A model generated the notes under the pieces. That model saw nothing but the letters and a program-made list of their open reading frames with translations. It was not told where the DNA came from and did not search any database. A DNA stretch of 64,000 nucleotides. Origin: Elephas maximus indicus (taxonomy: Eukaryota; Chordata; Mammalia; Proboscidea; Elephantidae). Made by a program: the position numbers and the translations under genes. The stretch covers positions 2,864,501-2,928,500 of the forward strand of contig NC_064819.1 in assembly GCF_024166365.1 (NCBI RefSeq), written 5' to 3'. Positions 57,801-62,972 of the stretch are shown here, piece after piece (the first letter of the stretch is position 1; each line of letters starts with the position of its first letter).

Positions 57801-58327
57801 ATGGGTGTTCCTTGTGTCCCTAATTAATATTTCGTTAATTAGAAATTAGATTTCTATCAAAAAGAATTATTGGCATATAAACCAAACTCCCTCTTTTGAA
57901 TTGTATGATGGTCAAAGGTGTAATGCAACTACACTGGCAGGCAAGGAAAAAGCCTAATATTTGTCTCTTAAAAAAAAAAAAAGGAACATGTATATTAAAT
58001 TAGATACATATTAATTAAATACATTTGTTTGCTTAAATTTTTCAGTTAAGTTTTTCTAGTTTGAGATGGAAAAACAGTGATTCCCACATTTCATGTATGG
58101 ATGAGATGTTCCAGTAAGCAGTACAAAGAACGGTACCTGTTTTCTTCCCTGAGATCATTTTCCATGGCTTGAGTCTCCCGCTCTAACTGCTGGAATCTCG
58201 TGTAGTCTCTCCAGGCTCGCAGGACCTTCAGTTGAAGCTTCCAGTCGGACAGCGTCCCAGCTTTCCCCAGCTCAATCCTATGATCAAGAATCAGCTTGTG
58301 CCAGGCAGAGAAATACCGTTTTTGACA
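12708..58327 (-). CDS. CCDC191: CCDC191 (KIAA1407) coiled-coil protein, N-terminally partial, ten exons
   Basis: Exons in transcript order: 58327-58137, 47561-47309, 43664-43204, 42254-42142, 39860-39778, 39047-38946, 25201-25058, 18137-17985, 17494-17349, 12852-12708. They total 1791 nt, 596 codons plus TAA, and every phase closes. Residues 1-148 hold Trp-anchored helices (YFSAW, VLRAW, CFAEW). Residues 149-340 form a Pro/Ser-rich linker with a short coiled coil. Residues 341-436 form a long highly charged E/K/R/Q coiled coil ([20 protein letters not shown]). Residues 437-596 carry five more [F/L/I]-x-x-W motifs about 30 residues apart. The match to human CCDC191 is from memory but runs through all ten exons. 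Molecular function is not established; the Trp-helix spacing resembles Sfi1 centrin-binding repeats (inference). About 350 N-terminal residues should lie beyond 64000. One intron appears to be GC-AG. Confidence 0.93.
13508..13675 (+). mobile_element. AfroSINE
   Basis: Complete head-to-tail copy: GGTGGCGTAGTGGTTAAGAG, GGCGCTCCTTGGAAACCC, GGGAATCGACTCAACTGC, then a T-rich end. Confidence 0.9.
13804..13980 (+). mobile_element. AfroSINE
   Basis: Complete copy with GGCGGTGCAGTGGTTAAAGC at the head and ATGAGTCCGAGCTGTCTTGA at the tail. It lies about 130 bp after the preceding AfroSINE in the same orientation. Confidence 0.9.
14317..14462. mobile_element. Non-autonomous hAT-like DNA transposon fragment
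   Basis: Inverted ends are visible: GGGGTTCTTAACC near the left and GGTTAAGAACCAC at the right, matching 12 of 13 as reverse complements. The body resembles old Charlie/MER-type elements. The exact family is not assigned. Confidence 0.55.
14689..14853 (-). mobile_element. AfroSINE
   Basis: Reverse copy: CCGTCGAGTCGATTCCGACT tail first, then TTCCAAGGAGCACCTGGTGG, then CTTAACCACTACGCCCCCAG at the head. Confidence 0.9.
15090..15260 (+). repeat. L2-like LINE 3' fragment
   Basis: The run TTCATTCATTCACTCATTCA is followed by AGCAAACATTTACCGTGCAC and GAGCAAGACATGG, the layout typical of L2 3' ends. It is diverged. Confidence 0.5.
16680..17025 (+). mobile_element. Old L1 3' end
   Basis: The terminal pattern 'TTTCTGTATTCATTATATTT' + CACAATAAATAAAGTGAACTT + A run is typical of ancient L1 3' UTRs. 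Confidence 0.5.
17349..17494 (-). CDS. CCDC191: CCDC191 exon: '[20 protein letters not shown]'
   Basis: 146 nt, acceptor CACTCCCCAG and donor ACAG|GTCAGT, ending in AG of a split Arg codon. It contains the V-F-R-A-W-L motif. A MIR-like repeat lies just downstream in the intron. Confidence 0.94.
17985..18137 (-). CDS. CCDC191: CCDC191 exon: '[20 protein letters not shown]'
   Basis: 153 nt, phase 0 on both sides, acceptor AATGTCCAG and donor CAG|GTAAAT. It holds two Trp motifs (C-L-L-K-W and A-I-R-S-W) 31 residues apart. Confidence 0.94.
18345..18840 (-). mobile_element. MaLR (MLT1-like) solo LTR with 5-bp TSD
   Basis: A 496-bp element bounded by TG and CA, with CCTTC duplicated exactly at 18340-18344 and 18841-18845. 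On the - strand it starts TGTCATGGATTG and ends in …AGACA, as in the copy at 34520-35037 (+). It is a non-coding long terminal repeat of an endogenous retrovirus-like element, with no gag/pol seen. Confidence 0.8.
19718..20330 (-). mobile_element. L1 3' UTR, second subtype
   Basis: Starts with a T run (polyA of the - strand copy) then AACTTTAGATGAAGGTTTAC, and shares blocks with 52373-52708 (CATACTCTCAGGGTTTCTCC). 5' truncated. Confidence 0.75.
21169..21275 (+). pseudogene. U6 snRNA pseudogene (5' part of a U6-L1 chimera)
   Basis: Full-length U6 match from GTGTTTGCTTCAGCAGCACA through TACTAAAATTGGAATGATAC, AGCATGGCCCCTGCACAAGG to the terminal T run at 21271-21275. Most differences from U6 are C-to-T or G-to-A at former CpG sites, the expected decay of an inactive copy. 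No U6 promoter (PSE/TATA) is recognisable upstream, where RTE sequence lies instead. Confidence 0.9.
21276..22173 (+). mobile_element. L1 3' UTR joined to U6
   Basis: Same lineage as 50549-51131 and 5138-5630 (AGAGACAGGGCCATGTAAAT, GGCAGCTCCTGTCTGGAGGG, AAAGCACAATAAAAAAAAA). It begins right after the U6 T run with no target sequence between, and the AAATCAAATGATG duplication (21156-21168, 22174-22186) brackets U6 plus L1 together. Confidence 0.85.
22932..23120 (+). repeat. MER5-like hAT fragment
   Basis: TTCTCAAACGTGGTCCTCAG, ATCCCCTGGGCTGCTTCTTA and GAATGTGCATTTTTATGAG follow the MER5A/Charlie layout from memory. Confidence 0.5.
24211..24408 (+). mobile_element. AfroSINE with 12-bp TSD
   Basis: Complete copy with the longer middle (GGGAGAAAGATGTGTCAGTC). 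TACCCTTTGCAA is repeated exactly at 24199-24210 and 24409-24420. Confidence 0.92.
24430..24780 (-). repeat. Unassigned LTR/MaLR-like fragment
   Basis: CTGCAGACATGTACGAGAAG, TAAATGCTTGAGCCATAAGC and CATTTGGGGGC resemble the ends of old mammalian LTRs. The family and exact limits are not certain. Confidence 0.35.
25058..25201 (-). CDS. CCDC191: CCDC191 exon: '[20 protein letters not shown]'
   Basis: 144 nt, phase 0 on both sides, acceptor TATGTTTCCAG and donor CAG|GTAAGT. It ends the coiled coil and carries the Trp motif G-L-E-P-W-K-R-L. Confidence 0.95.
25561..26480 (-). mobile_element. RTE (BovB-like) LINE 3' part with YADD motif
   Basis: Reading the - strand: a [11 protein letters not shown] reverse transcriptase motif near 26312-26340, '[20 protein letters not shown]', '[20 protein letters not shown]', '[20 protein letters not shown]', then the 3' end GGCACCTAACAACAA. 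Frameshifts separate these blocks, so it is a dead 5'-truncated copy. Confidence 0.88.
27187..27342 (-). mobile_element. AfroSINE
   Basis: Reverse copy; the near-identical flanks ATTGGCATAC and ATTAGCATAC suggest its target duplication. Confidence 0.88.
28024..28327 (+). pseudogene. 5'-truncated processed retrocopy of an unidentified mRNA
   Basis: AATAAA at 28300-28305 is followed 11 nt later by a poly(A) run from 28317. The whole segment is bracketed by AAAATGCCTTCCC at 28011-28023 and 28328-28340. This is the hallmark of LINE-mediated retroposition of a polyadenylated transcript. About 290 bp of the source mRNA's 3' end is present. I do not recognise the source gene. Confidence 0.75.
29000..29190 (+). 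mobile_element. AfroSINE (head truncated)
   Basis: Starts within the head (GGGGCTGCTAACTGAAAGG), with the GGGAGAAAGATGTGGCAGTC middle and the TATGAGTTGGAATCGACTCC tail. Confidence 0.85.
29270..29660 (+). mobile_element. Old L1 fragment
   Basis: TTCAACCAAAAAAATACCAG, GACAGGGAATTTTAAATAAC and AAAAGCTCTAAGGG follow an ancient L1 5'/ORF1-region pattern. Diverged. Confidence 0.45.
29666..29845 (-). mobile_element. AfroSINE, long-middle variant
   Basis: Reverse copy with the extra block TTGCCAGGCCTTTCTCCCAC seen also at 60150-60362 and 62860-62972. The head is incomplete. Confidence 0.8.
29932..30098 (+). mobile_element. AfroSINE
   Basis: Complete copy: GGTCGGCAGTTCGAATCCAC body and GAGTCGACTCGACGGCTATG tail. 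Flanks AAGACAACT and AAGATAACT may be the target duplication. Confidence 0.88.
30290..30550 (-). mobile_element. Old L1 fragment
   Basis: GAGAAAGTCTTTATTTCTCC, TATAGAATTCTGGGTTGACA and TTAAAGATGTTACTCTG match a common ancient L1 ORF-flanking segment in reverse, from memory. Confidence 0.45.
30555..30745 (+). mobile_element. Diverged AfroSINE/RTE-tailed SINE
   Basis: The middle CAGATCTGGCCATCTGCTTC is SINE-like, while the end GCCATGAGTCGGAGTCAACT + TGACAGCAGCTAACAACAAC carries the RTE-type 3' terminus instead of the usual GGGTTTGGTTT. Confidence 0.65.
31613..31843 (+). mobile_element. RTE 3' fragment inserted in old L1, 13-bp TSD
   Basis: Starts GACATGTTATCAGGAGGG and ends GGCACCTAAGAACAAC. 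ATTAAAGAAATTG is duplicated exactly at 31600-31612 and 31844-31856. Confidence 0.92.
32101..33667 (-). mobile_element. L1 3' end (ORF2 C-terminus and 3' UTR), 5' truncated, inserted in old L1
   Basis: Poly(A) appears as the T run 32101-32114. The - strand encodes ORF2 C-terminal pieces '[20 protein letters not shown]' and '[20 protein letters not shown]' (33.1-33.6 kb), then the 3' UTR ending at the polyA. ACATTCTT occurs at both edges and may be the target duplication. ORF2 is truncated and frameshifted. Confidence 0.88.
34520..35037 (+). mobile_element. MaLR (MLT1-like) solo LTR inserted in old L1
   Basis: 518 bp from TGTCATGGATTGAGCTGCAT to AGATAACTAAGACA. The R/U5-type block ACTGTGAGAGAATAAATTTC carries AATAAA. 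Flanks CTCCC/CCCCC fit a 5-bp duplication with one change. Confidence 0.8.
36411..36551 (-). mobile_element. AfroSINE (3' end trimmed)
   Basis: Reverse copy with CCCCATAGAGCTTCCAAGGA and CGACCTTTTGGTTAGCAG. The tail core is cut at the AATTCATAGCAACC end. Confidence 0.82.
36780..37733 (+). mobile_element. Old L1 3' UTR
   Basis: TTTTAGCAACAAAATAAATA, TATCAGGGTCATATAAGATT and the end TATTCCACAATAAAAAAGTT follow ancient L1M 3' UTR structure. Confidence 0.5.
37849..38014 (+). mobile_element. AfroSINE
   Basis: Complete copy: GGTTGCGCAGTGGTTAAGTG head and ATGAGTCGGAATCGCCTCGA tail. Confidence 0.92.
38450..38660 (+). repeat. L2-like LINE 3' fragment
   Basis: CACTCATTCATTCAACACAT, CCTACTATATGCCAGGCATA and CTTATGGAGATTACAGG follow the L2 3'-end pattern. 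Confidence 0.6.
38946..39047 (-). CDS. CCDC191: CCDC191 exon: '[20 protein letters not shown]'
   Basis: 102 nt, phase 0 on both sides, acceptor CTTCATCAG and donor ATG|GTTAGT. It encodes 34 residues of uninterrupted E/K/R/Q-rich coiled coil. Confidence 0.93.
39778..39860 (-). CDS. CCDC191: CCDC191 exon: '[20 protein letters not shown]'
   Basis: 83 nt from acceptor ATTTTCTAG to donor CTG|GTAATA. The first CC completes an Ala codon started in the upstream exon. The encoded peptide is almost entirely charged and predicts a continuous coiled coil with the next exon. Confidence 0.92.
41332..41502 (+). mobile_element. AfroSINE
   Basis: Complete copy: GGTGGTGCAGTGGTAAGAGC head and GAGTTGGAACTGACTCGATG tail. 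Confidence 0.92.
41848..42034 (+). repeat. 187-bp direct repeat, copy 1
   Basis: Shares CTTAGAACGGGCCCTGCTG at the start, then CACAAACCAGCCCCAT, and GTGCCCTTAGGAATCTCTCA and AATTAGGCAAGAT, with 43791-43977. I do not recognise it as a known family. Confidence 0.75.
42142..42254 (-). CDS. CCDC191: CCDC191 exon ending at an apparent GC donor
   Basis: A strong polypyrimidine tract and CCCCTCAG acceptor end at 42255. The 113 nt encode '[20 protein letters not shown]' and then 'APHPILK'. The only end that keeps the frame into the next exon (I-L-K-A-M-E-E-R) is AAAG followed by GCAAGG, a GC-AG type donor with a close consensus match. The nearby GT (AAAGGCAAG|GTCATC) would break the frame. Confidence 0.85.
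42898..43061 (+). mobile_element. AfroSINE
   Basis: Complete copy lying 143 bp beyond the 3' end of the CCDC191 exon 43204-43664, within its downstream intron, on the opposite strand. Confidence 0.9.
43204..43664 (-). CDS. CCDC191: CCDC191 exon: Pro/Ser linker and [14 protein letters not shown] coiled coil
   Basis: A 461-nt exon, the longest coding exon seen. The acceptor TTCTCTCTCAG precedes GTG-ACC ([10 protein letters not shown]). It holds a disordered Pro/Ser/Asn-rich stretch, then '[20 protein letters not shown]' as a coiled coil, and ends AA|GTATGT with a split Asn codon. Confidence 0.92.
43791..43977 (+). repeat. 187-bp direct repeat, copy 2
   Basis: Second copy, same orientation, about 1.94 kb from the first. 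The two lie on either side of the CCDC191 exons at 42142-42254 and 43204-43664. Confidence 0.75.
44528..44694 (+). mobile_element. AfroSINE with 11-bp TSD
   Basis: AGCTCTCTTTG is duplicated exactly at 44517-44527 and 44695-44705. The tail ends GAATTGACTCGACGGCAGTG. Confidence 0.93.
45940..46910 (+). mobile_element. Old L1-like tract
   Basis: AAATGGGCAAAGGACATGAA, GGGCAATTTGGTGACGGTG and the later pieces follow ancient L1 ORF2/3' order, with heavy decay. Limits approximate. Confidence 0.45.
47309..47561 (-). CDS. CCDC191: CCDC191 exon: '[20 protein letters not shown]'
   Basis: 253 nt from acceptor TTGCTTAG to donor GAG|GTACAT. The first A completes Arg. It encodes the third Trp motif (C-F-A-E-W-Y-H-W) and a charged helix, then a Ser/Thr/Pro-rich segment ending M-R-H-G-E. 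It ends in phase 0. Confidence 0.93.
49114..49431 (+). mobile_element. RTE (BovB-like) 3' fragment
   Basis: CAGAATGCTCCTTAGAAGCG, CAGGAGGGACCAGTCCCTGG and the terminus CACCTAACGACAACAAT. 5' truncated, non-coding. Confidence 0.88.
50549..51131 (+). mobile_element. L1 3' UTR with TSD
   Basis: Same lineage as 21276-22173. AAAAAAGGTGTTCA (50535-50548) and AAAAAAGGTGTCCA (51132-51145) bracket it, after an A-rich tail. Confidence 0.85.
52131..52220 (+). mobile_element. AfroSINE/RTE 3' tail fragment
   Basis: GGAAACCCTATGGGACAG and TCGCTGTGAGTTGGAGTCAA, then an RTE-like CACACAACCACCACC end. The head is absent. Confidence 0.7.
52373..52708 (-). mobile_element. L1 3' UTR, second subtype, with TSD
   Basis: AAAGGGCCAGTTTTTC (52357-52372) and AAAGGGTCAGTTTTTC (52709-52724) bracket it. 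The T run at the left is the - strand poly(A). Confidence 0.85.
53838..54599. repeat. Minisatellite, 12 units of 63/64 bp
   Basis: Unit boundaries (TTGAACCACCATACCC) fall at 53838, 53901, 53965, 54028, 54092, 54156, 54219, 54282, 54346, 54409, 54473 and 54537. Units differ by CCC/CCCC in one run (63 or 64 bp) and by a few substitutions (ACGG/ATGG/ACAG, ACCACC/AACACC). It lies in a CCDC191 intron. The 64-bp units shift the frame, so open frames across it are an artefact. Confidence 0.97.
54753..54917 (+). mobile_element. AfroSINE with 9-bp TSD
   Basis: TAGCTTTCA at 54744-54752 and 54918-54926. Complete copy. Confidence 0.92.
54970..55018 (+). mobile_element. AfroSINE tail fragment
   Basis: AGTCAGAATTGACTTGACAG and CAACGGGTGCTGGTTTTTG only. 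Confidence 0.65.
55237..55391 (-). mobile_element. AfroSINE with 10-bp TSD
   Basis: Complete reverse copy. ATTTCCAATA at 55227-55236 and 55392-55401. Confidence 0.93.
55570..55732 (+). repeat. MIR-like element, copy 1 of a local direct duplication
   Basis: MIR-like TGTGACCTTGACC and ACCATCTGTAAACTGAAGAG, then GAGGTGCCTTCCTGCT and AAGCTTTGTAGTAAAAAATT. The last blocks also follow the MIR-like part at 56378-56556. Confidence 0.6.
56378..56556 (+). repeat. MIR-like element, copy 2 of a local direct duplication
   Basis: Repeats GGTGCCTTCCTGCT, AAGCTTTGTAGTAAAAAATT and AAGTTAAATATTTTCTAACT, ending in an A run, about 820 bp from copy 1. Confidence 0.6.
57140..57718 (+). mobile_element. L1 3' end with poly(A)
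   Basis: AATGTCCACCAACAGATGAA, CAATGGAGTATTACTCAGCT and GCAAATGAGTTGTTACATAT, then an A run (about 57703-57718). The first ~140 bp (GCTATTGTAAATGGTGCTGC) reads as L1 on the opposite strand, so this may be an inverted or composite copy. Confidence 0.7.
58137..58327 (-). CDS. CCDC191: CCDC191 exon (first in window): '[17 protein letters not shown]'
   Basis: The acceptor TTTCCAATGCAG precedes TGT (phase 0) at 58327. The 191 nt end in AG|GTACCG, so an Arg codon is split into the next exon. It encodes two Trp-helices (F-S-A-W and L-R-A-W, 30 residues apart) and an acidic/basic helix ending 'MENDLREEN'. Confidence 0.93.
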
Positions 58328-58671
58328 CTGCATTGGAAACATTTGGAAAATCATCACCAATCAGTGCCGATGCTTCCGATGTCTAACATCGAGAGTCCTC
58401 TCCTCAAGTTTTCCCCTCAAGTCTACAGAATGTTTTTCTAACAGGTCTAGGGAATGTTGTCTGGTGACCACTAGTCCTGACGACCAGCTTCAAAGACTTA
58501 GCAGCCTTACTGGAGTTAGCTCTATTTACTGCTTCCTTCTCTGTAAAAATATTTATCTTCCACTATTCTGACATTTACTAAGAACTCACCATTGTGTTTG
58601 AATTTGGGAACTCTGAACAAAGAAGTTTAAGATATAATCTCTACTTTGAGAGGCTTATAGGGAGAGACCCC

Positions 58672-58834
58672 AAACCAAAAGCAAACCCATTGCTGTCAGT
58701 TCCAACTCATAGTGATCCTAAAGGACACAGCAGAAATGCTCCAGAGGGTTTCTAAGGAGCACCTGGTGTATTCAAACTGTTGACCTTTTGGTTAGCAGCC
58801 ATAGCTCTTAACCACTACACCACCAGGGTTTCCT
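58672..58834 (-). mobile_element. AfroSINE
   Basis: Reverse copy lying between two AGGGAGAGA motifs (58659-58667, 58837-58845). Confidence 0.9.
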
Positions 58835-58850
58835 ACAGGGAGAGATCCAA

Positions 58851-59019
58851 AAAAACCCAAATCCGTTGCCGTTGAGTCAATTACAACTCATAGAGACCCT
58901 ACAGGACAGGACAGAACAGAACTGCCCCATATAGTTTCCAAGGAGAGTCTGGTGGATTGACCTGCTGACCTCTTGGTTAGCAGCCATAACACTTAACCTC
59001 TACGCCACCAGGGTTTCCA
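58851..59019 (-). mobile_element. AfroSINE
   Basis: Second reverse copy, between AGGGAGAGA at 58837-58845 and a third at 59021-59029. Confidence 0.9.
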
Positions 59020-59060
59020 TAGGGAGAGAGGATATATAAATAAAAAAGGTCAATAACGTA

Positions 59061-59178
59061 AGGAGCTCAAGCGTAACAACGATTGTAAGGATGGCGCAGG
59101 ACCAGGCAGTGTTTCGTTCTGTTGTGCAGAGGGTCGCTAAGAGTCGGAACCAACGCCACGGCACCTAACAACAACAAC
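59061..59178 (+). mobile_element. RTE 3' end fragment
   Basis: GGAGCTCAAGCGTAACAACG to CGGCACCTAACAACAACAAC. It shows the segment GGGTCGCTAAGAGTCGGAAC that resembles the AfroSINE tail. Confidence 0.88.
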
Positions 59179-59377
59179 ATAAGGGAGTATCTTAGAAATA
59201 GCTCATTTGGCCTGAAATGTTTTCTACGTAGGAAATCAGTTATATTGTATATTTATACAATCTACAAAATCTTTTTTTTTTCATCAGGAGAAATTCCGAC
59301 AAACTTTAAAAAGCCCTCTTTCCTTTTCTGTTATGCCAAATAAGGGCACATTTTTCAGTCCTTCACCTTAAATCGGA

Positions 59378-59472
59378 AAGAAGAAAGGTAGGAGGGAGGG
59401 AGGAAAGCAGAAAGGGAGGGAAGGAGGGAGGGAGGGAGGGAGGGAAGGAGGGAGGAAGGGAGGGAGGAAAGG
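59378..59472 (+). repeat. (GGGA)n microsatellite
   Basis: Purine-only run of GGGA/GGAA units in about 95 bp. It could form G-rich or triplex structures. Confidence 0.9.
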
Positions 59473-60149
59473 CTGAATGGAGGATGAGCCTTCAGTCATC
59501 ACAAGGAAAGGACACACAGCTGCCAGGCCGAGGGGGATGCTTTTAGCATCATTATTTGCTTATCTCTCACTAAAATACTGCATGAAAAAAGAAAAAAAAA
59601 AAGGTGTTAACCTGAGCAACATAGTCAAAGAACTACCCTCTGTCTATTTAGCAGGTTCATTTAAGAGATTCTTCTTCAGTGATCTGGTGACATATTCCAC
59701 GCGTAACCATCTCTAATTCCGACTTCAGGAATATTTCTGATGATGAGAGAGCACAGCCATAATCCTCCCCGACCAGAGTAACACCAGGAATAGTGCCTCT
59801 GGATTTTTACGTCCCCGTTCTCTGTCAAGTTCAAGGCATCTTACATACACTATTTTATTAATTCCTAGACCGTCATTACCAAATGGATGGCAGATACTAC
59901 TACGATTTGCCTTACCAAGCCAGAAGTTCAAGTAGACAAGGGTTTAATGACTGAATTCCCAAAGTGAAGAGGTAGTGATACATATAAGCTAAAGCTGAAA
60001 TAGTCTGGTATTCTGGTTACTCTAATCTACTCGGTAAAAAGTCTCTGAAAAAGAAAGGGCAAAATTTTTTGGTTCTCTTATAGGAAAGAGAACTCTATGT
60101 ATAACTTACCATGGTAGACAAGCACCGGGTAACAACGTATCTGAATTTA

Positions 60150-60362
60150 AAAACCATTTGCCATCGAGTGGGTTTCGACTCATAGTGACTCCATGTGTGT
60201 CAGAGTAGAACTTGGTTCTGTAGGATTTTCAGTGGCTGATTTTTTTGGAAGTAGATTGCCAGGCCTTTCTTTCAAGGCACCTCTGGGTGGACTTGAACCT
60301 CCGACATCTGGGTTGGCAGCTGAGTGTTATTAGCTGCCTGCACTACCCACCCGGGGATTCCC
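60150..60362 (-). mobile_element. AfroSINE, long-middle variant
   Basis: Reverse copy with CATCGAGTGGGTTTCGACTC tail, ATTGCCAGGCCTTTCTTTCA middle and a degraded head. Confidence 0.8.
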
Positions 60363-62699
60363 TATCTGAACTTAGGAGGGGATAATTCAAGTTTATAAAT
60401 TTTATAGTCAATATATTTTCTTAAAAAATACTGGAGTTTAGACTTTGAGAAGAAAATGACCAGTTTTAGAGGTTTATAATTGTTTCACTACACGAAGTTA
60501 AGAACAGCAAAGTTACAGACTGGTACAGCCACTGTTTTCTTGAAATTCACTCGCTATTGGTTTTCTCCTGCTTGGTCAAAAAAGGATTCCTGCTAAGCAT
60601 GTAACTAAAAAAATAAATAAAACTATAAATCAAGAACAGCCACTTAATTATTCTTGACTCATAGCAAACATTATTCCGGTAAATAGGAGTCCCACAAATG
60701 TGCTTCGGAGAAAATATTTGGAAAAGAAAAATGCTTTCAGTTTCATCTTCTCCGGGAGAAGATGCTAACTTTCTGCTTTTATTTAGAAGGACGGAGAAGC
60801 TGCAGGCTTCCGTAGTCATTTATTATTTTTTTCAACTCCCCCTCTCCCAGCTGCCACCTGGCTGCTCCCAGGCCTGCTTTCCCTCTTCAGGTTTCCATTG
60901 TGGAACTACAGCAGCGACTGTCACACTGCCCGATGAAGCGACAACTATTTACAAATACAACTGAGTTGACCAGGCAGCTGGCCTGCCCTAACTCCATTTC
61001 TTACCTAGTTCATTTATTTCTTCACCACGTTTTTGTCTCAGGTAGAATTTCAAATATAGCCAGGCATTCTCTTCCTAACTTCTATCATCTTTTTATCAAA
61101 GTTGTGATAATAATTAAGGCTTGATACATGTACATAAAAGAAAGAAAATTTTTGTGGGAAAAGCTGTTCTTTAGCCCACAGCTACAGTAATTTCTAAGAT
61201 AAAATACTAAAAAGTGAATTTTCTGAAGTTTTTAAGTGAAATGCTTTCCTCCCCCTCAAAATCTTCCCCAAGACATCATGTGGTCGTTAAAGATTCCGCT
61301 CGAGAGAAGAAACGACAGCTCGCCCTGCTAAATTTATTACGTGCACTGGAGTTGCCCTCGCTCTCTTGGCAAGAAAAGCTCTTCCCTGAAGTGTAATCAC
61401 ACTGCTGTCACTGGGAAGGATTGACGTTAGGTAGAACGGCAATTTGCTATGGAATCTTCATTGTAATTCTAACGCTGTCACTAGGCTTGCCTGTTCTGAT
61501 TAATCAAGTGGGTAACTCATCAAAATTCCTCAGCCCTTTCCCTTTTGTCAGAAAGCTCAGTGATAATTGCATCAAAATTCTCCGTCATGGAAGAATAAAC
61601 AATGAATTGTAAAGAGGACAAAGATGTCAACAAGTTGACAATTTATTTTTTGCAGAATGGAACTGACTATCGTGCAACTAGTGGTCTAGGGGAGCTGGCC
61701 AAGGCTGGCACGTTCGGAAGGAGCCACACTTCCCCCAGACCCCACCTGGCACCTTGTTGTTCCCAGGCCAAAAGGAAGACACCCCATTGTTACATAAGGA
61801 AGCAATTCCCAACTTCTTTTTTTTCCTTTTGGGGACTACTGTAGCTAGGCAAAAGACCCCACAGAGACCCCATGAAGAGCCCGGGGCTGGGGAGATGAGG
61901 ACCTTCACCACGGCAAATGGATGCCTCGTGGGAAGGAAGGGTGTTAAATTTTGCAATGAAAATGAGGTACCTTGTGACCCATCCTATTCCTGATTTTCAT
62001 AATTTTGCCCCAAAGAAAAGAGAGGAAAGCACTGTTTCCCCAACCCCAGCCATACGTACTCGTATAACTAACTTCCTTAGAGAAAATACAGTCAGTTCCA
62101 ATGCAAACCACCAAGAACTGGGCTTGCTGTTGGGTTCCACAGACAAGCCTAGAGGCCAAAACTTTGACAACCACTCCCATGAGAGATGCTCCCACTGGCT
62201 ACAGACAAGAGATACTTGTGTTATATCCTGGAAGATAAGATGCTCGTTTTCCTTCTGGATGTACAAATTTTCTCTTTCCTTTTTTTTTTTTAAAACTTAA
62301 AAACTAAACAACCCTTATTACAGAAATTTAACAAACATACCCAAAAGTAGGACAGAAGAATATACCCTTCATCCAGCTTTAAAAATGATCAAGCTTGCCA
62401 ATCTTGTTTCATCTCTCCCCTATTCACTTTTTCTTTTCCCTGGAGTATTTAAAAATAAATTCCGGACACCAGACATTGTATCATTTCACCCATAAATACG
62501 TCAGCAAGAACCCCTAACATAAGGATGTTTTGAAAATTCGTCTCAATTCTGCTAAGAAGCTTTAGTTAATATTGCTGTAATTATTTAAAGGCTAATCTGT
62601 TTTGCTCCAGAAGTAGTAGAATTTCAAGAAGCAATTGCTTCATCTCTCTATATGGTCATGTTTTAAACTAATAACACAGACAATAACCTGACTACTCAT

Positions 62700-62820
62700 T
62701 CGGATGGATAGGGGTTCTTCCTTATAGCAACCCTATAGGACAGAGTAGAACTGCCCCATAGGGTTTCCAAGCAGTGGCTGGTGGATTTGAACTGCTGATC
62801 TTTTGGCTGCCAGGGCTCCT
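62700..62820 (-). mobile_element. AfroSINE fragment
   Basis: CCCTATAGGACAGAGTAGAA, GTTTCCAAGCAGTGGCTGG and a collapsed head. The tail core is lost. Confidence 0.75.
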
Positions 62821-62859
62821 TACTAACATAGCCTGGGCCAATTTTCATGACCTGATTTA

Positions 62860-62972
62860 TCGAAAATAGGTTGCTAGACCTTTCTTCTGAGGTGCCTCTG
62901 GGTGGACTGGAACCACGAACCTTTTGGGTGGTAGCCCAGTGTGTTAGCCATCTGCACCACCAAGGGACTCTG
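62860..62972 (-). mobile_element. AfroSINE long-middle variant fragment
   Basis: GGTTGCTAGACCTTTCTTCT, GCCTCTGGGTGGACTGGAAC and TCTGCACCACCAAGGGACTC. It lies about 40 bp from the preceding fragment. Confidence 0.75.

Larger units (their letters stand above)
47562..58136 (-). other. CCDC191 intron with minisatellite
   Basis: Holds RTE and L1 3' fragments, AfroSINEs, the minisatellite and an L1 3' end, listed separately. The stretches 47562-49113, 49435-50534, 51146-52130, 52725-53837 and 56560-57139 show no recognised gene. Confidence 0.65.

Noticed and set aside
61214-61396. Small + strand ORF with a basic stretch (AREKKRQLALLNLLRALELP)
   Set aside because: No homologue recognised, no splice or promoter context, and a length expected by chance.
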